DNA of 64,000 nucleotides from Nocardioides sp. JS614. Lineage in GTDB: Bacteria; Actinomycetota; Actinomycetes; Propionibacteriales; Nocardioidaceae. Below the pieces are notes generated by a model, which saw only the letters and a program-made list of their open reading frames with translations, was not told the DNA's origin and searched no databases. The translations under genes and the position numbers were made by a program. Where the stretch lies: positions 3,348,001 through 3,412,000 of the forward strand of contig NC_008699.1 in the NCBI RefSeq assembly GCF_000015265.1, given 5' to 3'. Of this stretch, positions 24,748-33,008 are shown piece after piece (the first letter of the stretch is position 1; each line of letters begins with the position of its first letter).

Positions 24748-25494
24748 CTAGAAGTCGCCGCGGGCGAGGACCCGGTTGACGTCGATCAGGGGCCCCTGGG
24801 TCGGGGTCAGGGTGAACGCGCCCAGCTCGAGCGCGGTGACGGGGAGCGACAGGGTGGCGAGCACCGAGCGCAGCACCATCGTGAGCAGGCACTCGATCAC
24901 CGACTCGAGCGCGTTGGGCTCGATGTCGACGATCTCGACCGAGTCGAGGGCGAACCCGATGGCCTGCTGCCCACCCGCCCAGGTGCTCACCAGGTGCCCG
25001 ACGGCGAAGACGTCGAGCACGCAGCAGGTCGGATTGCGCGCCTTGCCCCAGTCGTCGCGGTCGTCGGGCCACAGCGGGTCGTCGCGGTCGTCGCGGTGGT
25101 CCGGGTCCTTGGGGTCGTGCTCGGGGTGGTCGTGGCCCTTCGGGTCCTCCCCCGGCGGCTCGTTGCGGCCGCGGGAGGCGCAGTCGACACACAGCCGGAC
25201 CCTGGTCGACAGGCTGAACTGACCGGCCCCGAGGCTCAGCTCGGGCGGCAGCGCCACGTCCTGCTTGAACAGGTCCAGCACGGGGGTGCTCAGCCGTACC
25301 GACCACTGCAGCCCCGGGGACCCCGGGAACGGGATCGGGGCCATCTGGGTGGCCGAGACGCTGGAAGCGGGCACGAAGGCCGGCGATCCGTAGTCGAGCA
25401 GGTGTGGCCTGGTGGTGCACACCGCGGTGATGAGGTCGTTGAGCGCCGACTCCTCGACGGCGACGAAGACCTCGCTGGTTTCGGTGAGACTCAT
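24748..25494 (-). CDS. Unrecognised protein with Asp/His-rich insert, first gene of an unknown operon
   Basis: 248 aa, no signal peptide. It opens with VFVAVEESALNDLITAVC, like the next gene's IIAAIDEGAAQQLFDTEV, so the two may be distant relatives. Residues about 105-145 form an extremely charged Asp/His/Pro/Arg/Lys stretch flanked by CVDCASRG and TCCVLD; this could bind metal. The C-terminal half is amphipathic beta strand. A GGGAGGA ribosome site precedes ATG 25494. No family recognised. Confidence 0.65.
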   Translation of the reverse strand: MSLTETSEVFVAVEESALNDLITAVCTTRPHLLDYGSPAFVPASSVSATQMAPIPFPGSPGLQWSVRLSTPVLDLFKQDVALPPELSLGAGQFSLSTRVRLCVDCASRGRNEPPGEDPKGHDHPEHDPKDPDHRDDRDDPLWPDDRDDWGKARNPTCCVLDVFAVGHLVSTWAGGQQAIGFALDSVEIVDIEPNALESVIECLLTMVLRSVLATLSLPVTALELGAFTLTPTQGPLIDVNRVLARGDF

Positions 25495-25705
25495 GGTTGT
25501 CCTCCCGGATCATCGGCCCTCCTGGGACGGGCCGTTGCTACCAGGAGTCACCGGGCGCGTCGGTGATACCGGATCCCCGTCGACCGGGAAGCGCATCCGC
25601 CTGGACAGCGCCGCGTCCGACTCGGCATCGAGGCGGCGGTGCAGCCGGTCGTCGATCGTGCGATCCAGCCGCCGGGCCGGCCTGGCTCGGGGCCACCTCG
25701 ATCCG

Positions 25706-27067
25706 CTACGCCGGGCCGACCACCGCGAGGATCTCGGGCCGGGCGAAGACCTCGGCCGCGATCGACTGGACCTCTTCGAGCGTGACGCCGTCGATGCGGG
25801 CGATCACCTCGTCGATGCTCATCAACCGGTCGTGCACCAGCTCGGCCTTGCCGATGCGGGACATCCGGGACGCGGAGTCCTCGAGCCCCAGCACCAGCCC
25901 GCCCCGCAGCTGACCCTTGCCGCGGGCCAGCTCCTCGGCCGTGATGCCGGACTCGGCGACCTTGGCCAGCTCCTCGCGCACGACGGCGAGGACGTCGTCG
26001 AGCTTGTTCGGCAGGCAGCCGACCGACACGCCGACCAGTCCTGAGTCGGCGTGGTGGGTGGCGAAGGAGAAGACCGAGTACGCGAGCCCACGACGCTCGC
26101 GAACCTCCTGGAACAGCCGCGAGGAGGTGCCGCCGCCGAGGGCGGTGTTGAGCACGCCCAGGGCGAAGCGGCGGTCGTCGTCGCGGCGCAGGCCCTCCAT
26201 GCCGAGGACCACGTTGACCTGCTCGAACGGCCGGGTCGTGGCGAGCACCCCGGGCCGGACCCGCTTGCGGGTGCCGTGCCGCGGCACCACCGGAGTGTCG
26301 CGCCCGTCGAGCCAGCCGTTGCGGGCGAACGCCGTACGGACCTGGCGCACCAGTTGGGCGTGGTCGACGTTCCCGGCGGCCGCGACCACGACGTTCGCGG
26401 GCCGGTAGTGACGCCGGTAGAAGCGGCGCACCTGGTCGCGGCTGAGCGAGCGGATCGAGCCGACGGTGCCGGCGATCGGCCGGCCGAGCGGGGTGTCTCC
26501 CCAGGCCTGCTCCGCGAACAGGTTGTGCACGACGTCGTCAGGATCGTCATCGTGCATGGCGATCTCGTCGAGGATCACGTCGCGCTCGGCCTCGACGTCC
26601 TCGGCGGTGAGCGTCGAGGCGGTGATCATGTCTCCGAGCACGTCCACGGCCAGCGGCAGGTCCTCGTCGAGCACCCGGGCGTGGAAGCAGGTGTACTCCT
26701 TCGCGGTGAACGCGTTGAACTCACCGCCCACCGCGTCCAGCGCCACCGAGATGTCCAGCGCCGAGCGCTCCGTCGTGCCCTTGAACAGCAGGTGCTCGAG
26801 GAAGTGCGAGCAGCCGTGCAGGCTGGGGCTCTCGTCGCGCGAGCCGACCCCCACCCACACGCCGATCGCCGCGGACCGGACGCCCGCCTGGTGCTCGCTG
26901 ATCACCCGCAGTCCCGAGGGCAGGACCGTACGCCGCACCCGCGAGGTCACCTGGCCGTCGGCGTCGGTGGTCGTCTGCAGCGTGCGCGTCGTGCCCCGGG
27001 AAGACGGTGACCCGCCAGAGCTGCTCTGGCGGGTCACCGGTGAGGCTTCGGCCGACCGGGGCGTCAC
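25706..27067 (-). CDS. M16-family zinc metallopeptidase
   Basis: 453-aa single-chain peptidase of the insulinase/processing-peptidase family. The inverted zinc motif HFLEH is at residues 88-92 and the second-ligand glutamate lies in AERDVILDEIAMHDD. The C-terminal M16 half carries the SSRLFQEVRERRGLAYSVFSF block. The GTG start overlaps the pnp stop, the usual order rpsO-pnp-M16 in Actinobacteria. The first 40 residues are low-complexity and poorly conserved, so translation might begin later. The role is thought to be peptide turnover; substrate unknown. Confidence 0.9.
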   Translation of the reverse strand: MTPRSAEASPVTRQSSSGGSPSSRGTTRTLQTTTDADGQVTSRVRRTVLPSGLRVISEHQAGVRSAAIGVWVGVGSRDESPSLHGCSHFLEHLLFKGTTERSALDISVALDAVGGEFNAFTAKEYTCFHARVLDEDLPLAVDVLGDMITASTLTAEDVEAERDVILDEIAMHDDDPDDVVHNLFAEQAWGDTPLGRPIAGTVGSIRSLSRDQVRRFYRRHYRPANVVVAAAGNVDHAQLVRQVRTAFARNGWLDGRDTPVVPRHGTRKRVRPGVLATTRPFEQVNVVLGMEGLRRDDDRRFALGVLNTALGGGTSSRLFQEVRERRGLAYSVFSFATHHADSGLVGVSVGCLPNKLDDVLAVVREELAKVAESGITAEELARGKGQLRGGLVLGLEDSASRMSRIGKAELVHDRLMSIDEVIARIDGVTLEEVQSIAAEVFARPEILAVVGPA

Positions 27068-29292
27068 TCCTCCTCGGAGCCGGCCTCGGCGGTGTCGGAG
27101 TCGGCCTGGTCGCCCTCGACGACCGGGACCAGCGACAGCTTCCCGCGGTCGTCGATCTCGGCGATCTGGACCTGGATCTTCTGGCCGACCGAGACGACGT
27201 CCTCGACCGCGTCGACCCGCTTGCCGCCGGCCAGCGAGCGGAGCTTGCTGATGTGCAGCAGGCCGTCCTTGCCGGGCATCAGCGAGACGAACGCGCCGAA
27301 GTTGGTCGTCTTGACGACCGTGCCGAGGTAGCGCTCGCCGACCTCGGGCATGGTCGGGTTGGCGATCGCGTTGACGGCGTTCTTGGCCGCCTCGGCCGCC
27401 TCGCCGTTGGTCGCACCGATGTAGATCGTGCCGTCGTCCTCGATCGAGATCGACGCGCCGGTGTCGTCCTGGATCTGGTTGATGATCTTGCCCTTGGGGC
27501 CGATCACCTCGCCGATCTTGTCGACCGGGATCGTGATCGTGATGATCCGCGGGGCGTACGCCGACATCTCCTCGGGCTCGTCGATGGCCTCGGCCATCAC
27601 GTCGAGGATGGTCAGGCGGGCGTCGCGCGCCTGGGTCAGCGCCTGGGCGAGGACCTCGGCCGGGATGCCGTCGAGCTTGGTGTCCAGCTGCAGCGCGGTG
27701 ACGAACTCGCGGGTGCCGGCGACCTTGAAGTCCATGTCGCCGAACGCGTCCTCGGCACCGAGGATGTCGGTGAGGGCGACGTACTGGAGCTGGCCGTCGA
27801 TCTCGCCGGAGACCAGGCCCATCGCGATGCCGGCGACCGGGGCCTTCAGCGGCACACCGGCCTGGAGCAGTGCGAGCGTGGACGCGCAGACCGAGCCCAT
27901 CGAGGTCGAGCCGTTGGAGCCCATCGCCTCGGAGAGCTGGCGGATCGCGTAGGGGAACTCCTCGCGCGTGGGCAGCACCGGCAGCAGCGCCCGGCGCGCC
28001 AGCGCGCCGTGGCCGACCTCGCGGCGCTTCGGCGAGCCGACCCGGCCGGTCTCGCCGGTGGAGAACGGCGGGAAGACGTACTTGTGCATGTAACGGCGGT
28101 GCTTCTCCGGCGAGAGCGTGTCGAGCTGCTGCTCCATCTTGAGCATGTCCAGCGTCGTGACGCCCAGGATCTGGGTCTCCCCACGCTCGAACAGCGCCGA
28201 GCCGTGCACCCGCGGAATCACGCCGACCTCGGCGTGCAGCGGCCGGATGTCGGCCAGGCCGCGGCCGTCGATGCGGACCTTGTCGCGCAGGATGCTCTCC
28301 CGGACGACCTGCTTGTTGACCGAGCGGAACGCCGCGCCGATCTCCTTCTCACGGCCCTCGAACTGCTCGCCGAGCTTGGCCAGGACCTCGTCCTTGAGCT
28401 CGTCGGTGCGGTCGTTGCGCTCCTGCTTGTCGGCGATCTTCATCGCCGCGGCCAGCTCGGCCTTCACGGCCGCTTCGACCGCGTCGTACACGTCGTCCTC
28501 GTAGTCGAGGAAGACGGGGAAGTCCTGGACCGGCTTCGCCGCGACGTTCGCCAGCTCGACCTGCGCCTCGCAGAGCTGCTTGATGAACGGCTTGGCGGCG
28601 TCGAGACCGCCGGCCACGATCTCCTCGGTCGGCGCCTGGGTGCCGGAGCGGACCAGGTCCCAGGTCTGCTCGGTGGCCTCGGCCTCGACCATCATGATCG
28701 CGACGTCACCGGTCTCGGTGACGCGTCCGGCGACCACCATGTCGAACACGGCGTTCTCGAGCTGGCTGTGGGTCGGGAAGGCGACCCACTGGCCCTCGAT
28801 CAGCGCCACGCGGACGCCGCCGACGGGGCCGGAGAACGGCAGGCCCGAGAGCTGGGTGGAGAGCGAGGCGGCGTTGATCGCGAGCACGTCGTACGGCGTG
28901 TCGGGGTTGAGCGCCATCACGGTGATGACGACCTGGACCTCGTTGCGCAGGCCCTTCTTGAAGGTCGGGCGCAGCGGCCGGTCGATGAGGCGGCAGGTGA
29001 GGATCGCGTCCTCGCCCGGACGGCCCTCGCTGCGGAAGAACGAGCCGGGGATCTTGCCCGCGGCGTACATCCGCTCCTCGACGTCGATGGTGAGCGGGAA
29101 GAAGTCGAAGTGGTCCTTCGGGTGCTTGCCGGCCGTGGTGGCCGACAGGAGCATGGTGTCCTCGTCGAGGTAGGCGGTCACGGCGCCGGCAGCCTGCCGG
29201 GCCAGTAGGCCGGTCTCGAACTTGACGGTGCGGGTGCCGAACTTGCCGTTGTCCAGAACGGTCTCGACGGCAGAGATCTCGGGGTCGGTCAA
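27064..29292 (-). CDS. pnp: Polyribonucleotide nucleotidyltransferase (PNPase)
   Basis: 742-aa 3'-5' phosphorolytic exoribonuclease. Two RNase PH domains are separated by a helical linker; FFRSEGRPGEDAILTCRLIDRPLRP marks the first and the SMGSVCAS block the second. A KH domain (IGEVIGPKGKIINQIQDDTGA) and an S1 domain (GTVVKTTNFGAFVSLMPGKDGLLHIS) end the protein. The TTG at 29292 starts the conserved TDPEISAVETVLDNGKFG segment; longer readings to 29406 are not protein-like. It is co-oriented with rpsO upstream. Confidence 0.95.
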   Translation of the reverse strand: MTDPEISAVETVLDNGKFGTRTVKFETGLLARQAAGAVTAYLDEDTMLLSATTAGKHPKDHFDFFPLTIDVEERMYAAGKIPGSFFRSEGRPGEDAILTCRLIDRPLRPTFKKGLRNEVQVVITVMALNPDTPYDVLAINAASLSTQLSGLPFSGPVGGVRVALIEGQWVAFPTHSQLENAVFDMVVAGRVTETGDVAIMMVEAEATEQTWDLVRSGTQAPTEEIVAGGLDAAKPFIKQLCEAQVELANVAAKPVQDFPVFLDYEDDVYDAVEAAVKAELAAAMKIADKQERNDRTDELKDEVLAKLGEQFEGREKEIGAAFRSVNKQVVRESILRDKVRIDGRGLADIRPLHAEVGVIPRVHGSALFERGETQILGVTTLDMLKMEQQLDTLSPEKHRRYMHKYVFPPFSTGETGRVGSPKRREVGHGALARRALLPVLPTREEFPYAIRQLSEAMGSNGSTSMGSVCASTLALLQAGVPLKAPVAGIAMGLVSGEIDGQLQYVALTDILGAEDAFGDMDFKVAGTREFVTALQLDTKLDGIPAEVLAQALTQARDARLTILDVMAEAIDEPEEMSAYAPRIITITIPVDKIGEVIGPKGKIINQIQDDTGASISIEDDGTIYIGATNGEAAEAAKNAVNAIANPTMPEVGERYLGTVVKTTNFGAFVSLMPGKDGLLHISKLRSLAGGKRVDAVEDVVSVGQKIQVQIAEIDDRGKLSLVPVVEGDQADSDTAEAGSEEE

Positions 29293-29500
29293 GGGTGTGT
29301 CCCTCTTCTGTCGCGGAGCGATCCGCGGCGTCCCGCTGCTGCGAGCCGGTCTTCGATCGAGGCCCGCAGATCTGCGCGGCAGAGCCGGCCGGATGCTGAG
29401 AGCCACTACCGAGGACCGAGCCAGAACGGGGCGGGTCGCTCCTGGGTGTTTTCAGATGTTGTTCACGGTGAATCTAGCCAAGTTCCTCCGAGAAGAGGAA

Positions 29501-29542
29501 ACGCGCCGGCCGCCGCCCTGACTGAGCGGACGTCCGGCGCGT
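29501..29542 (-). terminator. Stem-loop downstream of rpsO
   Basis: ACGCGCCGG and CCGGCGCGT form a perfect 9-bp stem with a 24-nt loop, 27 nt after the rpsO stop. On the minus strand it is followed by TTTCCTCTTCTC. It could terminate rpsO or act as a processing site in an rpsO-pnp transcript. The remaining gap (29293-29500) shows no gene. Confidence 0.45.
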
Positions 29543-29569
29543 GTCCTGACAAGACGGAGTGCGCGTCGG

Positions 29570-29845
29570 CTATCGACGGAGCCCCAGACGCTCGACGATC
29601 GACCGGTAGCGCTCGATCTCGGTCTTCTGGAGGTAGTTGAGCAGCCGGCGGCGCTGGCCGACCAGCAGCAGGAGGCCACGACGGCTGTGGTGGTCGTGCT
29701 TGTGCTGCTTGAGGTGCTCGGTCAGGTGGCTGATCCGGTGGCTGAGCAGCGCGATCTGCACCTCGGGCGAGCCGGTGTCGCCCTCGGTCTTGGCGTACTC
29801 GGCGATGATCTTCTTCTTGGTCTCCGCGTCGGTACCGATCGACAT
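29570..29845 (-). CDS. rpsO: 30S ribosomal protein S15
   Basis: 91-aa small-subunit protein binding the central domain of 16S rRNA. The family block [48 protein letters not shown] is complete. A GGAAGGAG ribosome site stands before the ATG at 29845. In most relatives ribF lies directly upstream; here about 8 kb of PTS and other genes separate them. Confidence 0.97.
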
Positions 29846-30006
29846 GCGGGCTCCTTCCGGCCCTCTCGGGCTCTCTCGCTGCGCGGCGCGCCGGGGCCTG
29901 TTCACCCGGGCACTCTGGTTCCGCGGCCGTTGGACGGCAGGTCGCCTGCAGGCAGGCAACCGGAGAATCGTAGCGCGGGACCGCTGCGCCGGCCCAATCG
30001 AGCGGG

Positions 30007-30036
30007 CGATCATCGTGCGATGATCGTGCGATCATC
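30007..30036. promoter_or_regulatory. Alternating palindrome array before the L,D-transpeptidase start
   Basis: CGATCATCG-TG-CGATGATCG-TG-CGATCATC: three 9-bp arms in alternating orientation at 11-bp spacing, about one helical turn each. It ends 5 nt before the GTG start at 30042, so a bound protein would cover the promoter or start. Confidence 0.55.
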
Positions 30037-30041
30037 TCAGC

Positions 30042-30773
30042 GTGACTCGGGCCCCTCGGACCATCCTCGCAGCCGCGGCGACCGCGGCCGCCCTCGCGGT
30101 GACCATGCTGATGGCGGCGCCCGCGCCCACGCAGGCACTGGAACAGCCCGGCACCCGCGGCCGCGCGTGGACGCCACCGTGGGCGCCGCTGGTGCCGGAA
30201 CGTACGACGCAGGTCGTGCGCACGATCTCGAGCCACCAGTTCTGCCGCAAGGTGTGGTGCACGGTCACCCAGGCGTGGGAACGCGATGGCGACGGGCACT
30301 GGAGCAAGGCGCGCGAGTTCCGCTCGACGATCGGCCTGCGCGGGTGGGGCAAGCAGCGCGAGGGCGACAACCGCTCACCCGTCGGGGTCTATCGGATCAA
30401 GGTCACGTTCACGACCGGGTCGGAGAATCCCGGCGAGATGCCCTGGCGGCGCCGGCGGCCGACCTCGGTGGTCTCCTCCTCCGCCGGGCCGAACTACAAC
30501 ACCTGGCTCGAGGCCCGCGGGGTGACCAGCGGTGACCGGCCGTCGATGCGGTCCGGCTGGGTCGTCGACTACAACCGCGTCCGGCTGCGGCCCGGGGTCG
30601 GCCCGCGGCCGGTGCCGGGCAAGGGGAGCGGGATCTTCTACCACACCTCCAAGCCCGGCCACCGGTGGGCGCCGACGGCGGGCTGCACCCAGGTCGGGAA
30701 CCCGCGCCAGATGCGCTGGCTGCTGACCTGGCTGCGCCCCGAGGCACGCCCGCGGATCGTCCAGGACCGGTGA
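30042..30773 (+). CDS. Exported L,D-transpeptidase-like (YkuD) protein
   Basis: 243 aa. Signal peptide residues about 1-32 (AAAATAAALAVTMLMAA). The catalytic motif is near the C-terminus: FYHTSKPGHRWAPTAGCTQV, with His at about 201 and nucleophile Cys at about 215. Upstream GDNRSPVGVYRI is the usual substrate-groove segment. This subgroup may cross-link peptidoglycan or cleave or attach other peptides; the exact reaction is open. The GTG start follows the alternating palindromes. Confidence 0.85.
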   Translation: MTRAPRTILAAAATAAALAVTMLMAAPAPTQALEQPGTRGRAWTPPWAPLVPERTTQVVRTISSHQFCRKVWCTVTQAWERDGDGHWSKAREFRSTIGLRGWGKQREGDNRSPVGVYRIKVTFTTGSENPGEMPWRRRRPTSVVSSSAGPNYNTWLEARGVTSGDRPSMRSGWVVDYNRVRLRPGVGPRPVPGKGSGIFYHTSKPGHRWAPTAGCTQVGNPRQMRWLLTWLRPEARPRIVQDR

Positions 30774-30782
30774 GCGCCCGGG

Positions 30783-31028
30783 TCAGACGGCCGGCGGTAC
30801 GTCGTCGCGGCGCTCACTGACCGTCCGACTCCCGTCGGCATGGGTCGTCACCGCGGTCGAGCGTCGCGCCCGGGCCAGCGTCGCCGCGGTCAGCACGAGT
30901 ACCAGGGCGCCGGCGGCGGCAAGGATCCAGCCGACCATCGTCAGGTCGACGTTCGAGATGCTGTCGGTCACGGCCAGGGCCAGGATCAGGCCGAGGGCCA
31001 GGAGGAAGATTCCCAGTCCGTATCCCAT
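30783..31028 (-). CDS. DUF6458-type small membrane protein
   Basis: 81 aa, two hydrophobic helices (about residues 3-22 and 30-52), and a polar tail with ARARRSTAVTTHADGSRTVSERRDD. The opening MGYGLGIFLLALGLILALAV is typical of a small actinobacterial family of unknown function. An AAAGGAA ribosome site precedes the ATG. It is convergent with the transpeptidase gene (9 bp between stops). Confidence 0.75.
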   Translation of the reverse strand: MGYGLGIFLLALGLILALAVTDSISNVDLTMVGWILAAAGALVLVLTAATLARARRSTAVTTHADGSRTVSERRDDVPPAV

Positions 31029-31140
31029 GGTGGTTCCTTTCGCAGCGGCCCCGGTTGGGCCGTCACCTCCCCGTTTCCAACCGGCCCGACCCGGAAACGT
31101 CCCGGTCGGGACTGGCGGCCTAGCGCCTGCGGCGGGGGGT

Positions 31141-31230
31141 CGGTTTCCCCGGTGAACCGGGGAAACCGGAACTGTTGGGGCGAAACTTCGGGCCAGAAGT
31201 TCCAACATCCCCGGTGAACCGGGGAAACCG
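31141..31230. repeat. 90-bp structured repeat, copy 1
   Basis: Two outer hairpins (CCCCGGT-GA-ACCGGGG, each extended by GGTTT/AAACC type arms) flank a core with GGAACT...AGTTCC arms and an inner CGAA/TTCG stem. It begins and ends with CGGTTT/AAACCG. A second copy of the same length and orientation lies at 49144-49233 with about ten differences, mostly in loops. This copy ends 3 bp from the ptsI stop and could serve as its terminator. Confidence 0.85.
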
Positions 31231-31233
31231 TCC

Positions 31234-32919
31234 TCAGCCCAGCAGCAGCGTGCGCACCGCGTCGCGGGCGGAGGCCGGGTCGGTGGCGGCGAGGGCGACC
31301 TCGGCGGCGTCCTCGCACAGGTCCATGGGGACCGTCGCGAGGCGGGCGCCGACGGGGCGCACGGCGGCCGCCGCCATCGACAGCGAGGTGACGCCCATCC
31401 CGACCAGGACACACGCCAGCAGCGGGTCGGCGGCGGCCTCGCCGCAGACGCCGACCGGCTTGCCGGCGTGGAAGCCGGCCTCGGCGGTGATCGCGATCAG
31501 CTGCAGCACGGCCGGCTGCCAGGGGTCGGTGAGGTGCGCCAGGTCGGTGGCCATCCGGTCGGCGGCCATCGTGTACTGGGTCAGGTCGTTGGTGCCGATC
31601 GAGAGGAAGTCGACGACCTCGAGCACCCGGTGCGCCAGCAGGGCGGCACTCGGGACCTCGATCATCACGCCGGCCTTCAGCCCGTGGGCGCGGACCTTGG
31701 TCGAGAACTCCGCGGCCTCGGCGACGGTGGCCACCATCGGCGCCATCACCCACGCCTCGGTGCCGGTGGCCGCGGCCGCCTTGGCGATGCCCTCGAGCTG
31801 GCGGTCGAGCAGGCCCGGGTTGTCGAAGGACAGCCGCAGCCCGCGCACGCCCAGCGCGGGGTTCTCCTCGCCGACATGGGTGGCGAACGCGACCGGCTTG
31901 TCCGAGCCGGCGTCCAGCGTGCGGACCACGACGTACCGCTCGTTGCCGAAGGCGCCGAGCACCTCGCCGTAGATGCTCGCCTGCTCCTCGACCGACGGCT
32001 CGTCCTGGCGGTTGAGGAAGCACAGCTCGGTGCGGAAGAGCCCGACCCCTTGCACGGGCGCGCTGCTCGCGGCGCGGGCGGACTCACCGTCGGCGACGTT
32101 CGCGAGGATCTTCACCGGTACGCCGTCGGCGGTCCCGCCCGGCCCGGACCACGAGGCGAGAGCGGCGCGCAGGGCGGCGTCCGCGGCGACCCGCTCCTGC
32201 GCCGTGGCGGGGTCGGGACCGAGCTCGACGGTGCCGGCGACCCCGTCGAGGAGCAGCGGGGTCCCGGCCGGGACGGCCATCGCCCCGTGGACCCCGACGA
32301 CGCAGGGGATGCCGAGCTGGCGGGCGATGATCGCGGTGTGGCTGGTCGGCCCACCGCGCTCGGTCACCAGGCCGAGCACCACCGCCGGATGGAGACCGGC
32401 GGTATCAGAGGGCGCGAGGTCCTCGGCAAGCAGCACTGCGGGCGTCTCGGGCACGACCACACCGGGCTCGGGCTCGCCCACCAGCCGGGCCACGATCCGG
32501 CGCTCGATGTCGCGCAGGTCGGTGACCCGCTCGGCCATCAGCCCGCCCATGCCGGTGAACACGGTGACGAACTGCTCGACGCCGGCGTGGACCGCCGCGA
32601 GCAGGTCGTCCCCCGCGGACAGGTGCTTGCGCACCGCGCCCCGTAGCCCTTTGTCGCGGGCCAGGCCGGCGCTCGCGGTGAGCACCTCTGCCGCCGCCCC
32701 CGAGGCCTTCTCGGCCTTGCGCGCGAACCCGTCGGAGACCGACTGGGCGGCGCTCTCGTAGGTCTGCAGGGCGGTCTCGGGATCGAGGCCGGAGGGGTCG
32801 AACCGGGCGATCGCGTCCGGCGAGACCTCGGAGCGAACGAGCACGGCGGGCCCGTAGGCAACGGCAGGAACGACCGGGGTGCCGCGCAGCGTGGAACGAG
32901 CCTCAGGACTGGTGACCAT
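31234..32919 (-). CDS. ptsI: PTS enzyme I
   Basis: 561-aa phosphoenolpyruvate-protein phosphotransferase, first step of the PTS cascade. The phosphohistidine motif GGPTSHTAIIARQLGIPCVVG lies near residue 190. PEP-binding blocks GVGLFRTELCFL, RTLDAGSDKP and the late SIGTNDLTQYTMAADR are intact, with the catalytic Cys in GKPVGVCGEAAADP. The ATG at 32919 gives the standard length; GTG at 32925 is possible. It is divergent from the deoR-fruK-fruA-ptsH operon. A perfect 20-bp palindrome covers the start codon. Confidence 0.95.
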   Translation of the reverse strand: MVTSPEARSTLRGTPVVPAVAYGPAVLVRSEVSPDAIARFDPSGLDPETALQTYESAAQSVSDGFARKAEKASGAAAEVLTASAGLARDKGLRGAVRKHLSAGDDLLAAVHAGVEQFVTVFTGMGGLMAERVTDLRDIERRIVARLVGEPEPGVVVPETPAVLLAEDLAPSDTAGLHPAVVLGLVTERGGPTSHTAIIARQLGIPCVVGVHGAMAVPAGTPLLLDGVAGTVELGPDPATAQERVAADAALRAALASWSGPGGTADGVPVKILANVADGESARAASSAPVQGVGLFRTELCFLNRQDEPSVEEQASIYGEVLGAFGNERYVVVRTLDAGSDKPVAFATHVGEENPALGVRGLRLSFDNPGLLDRQLEGIAKAAAATGTEAWVMAPMVATVAEAAEFSTKVRAHGLKAGVMIEVPSAALLAHRVLEVVDFLSIGTNDLTQYTMAADRMATDLAHLTDPWQPAVLQLIAITAEAGFHAGKPVGVCGEAAADPLLACVLVGMGVTSLSMAAAAVRPVGARLATVPMDLCEDAAEVALAATDPASARDAVRTLLLG

Positions 32920-32928
32920 GGTCACCAG
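32909..32928. promoter_or_regulatory. Perfect 20-bp palindrome over the ptsI start codon
   Basis: CTGGTGACCA followed directly by its reverse complement. The ATG of ptsI lies in the centre. It could be a protein operator or, in RNA, fold on itself; the first five codons are part of it, so codon choice may also play a role. Confidence 0.5.
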
Positions 32929-32944
32929 TAAACGACCGCCGCCC

Positions 32945-32988
32945 TTGACAGTCAACACATTCGGGCGTAAAACCACAGATACAAAGAT
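32945..32988 (+). promoter_or_regulatory. Promoter and operator of the deoR-fruK-fruA-ptsH operon
   Basis: TTGACA (32945-32950), a 17-bp spacer and TAAAAC (32968-32973) look like a sigma-A promoter. CACAGATA (32974-32981) and AAAGAT just beyond cover the expected transcription start and repeat the motif found at mtlA (15741-15760). This suits repression by the DeoR-family protein encoded next. Confidence 0.55.
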
Positions 32989-33008
32989 CGAGAGGAGCGG
33001 TACCGAGA

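Noticed and set aside
25515..25682. Coding-looking minus-strand frame (RRLDRTIDDRLHRRLDAESD...) in the gap before the unknown operon
   Set aside because: It has no start codon with a ribosome site and no recognisable homology. It may be a remnant, but the support is too thin to annotate.
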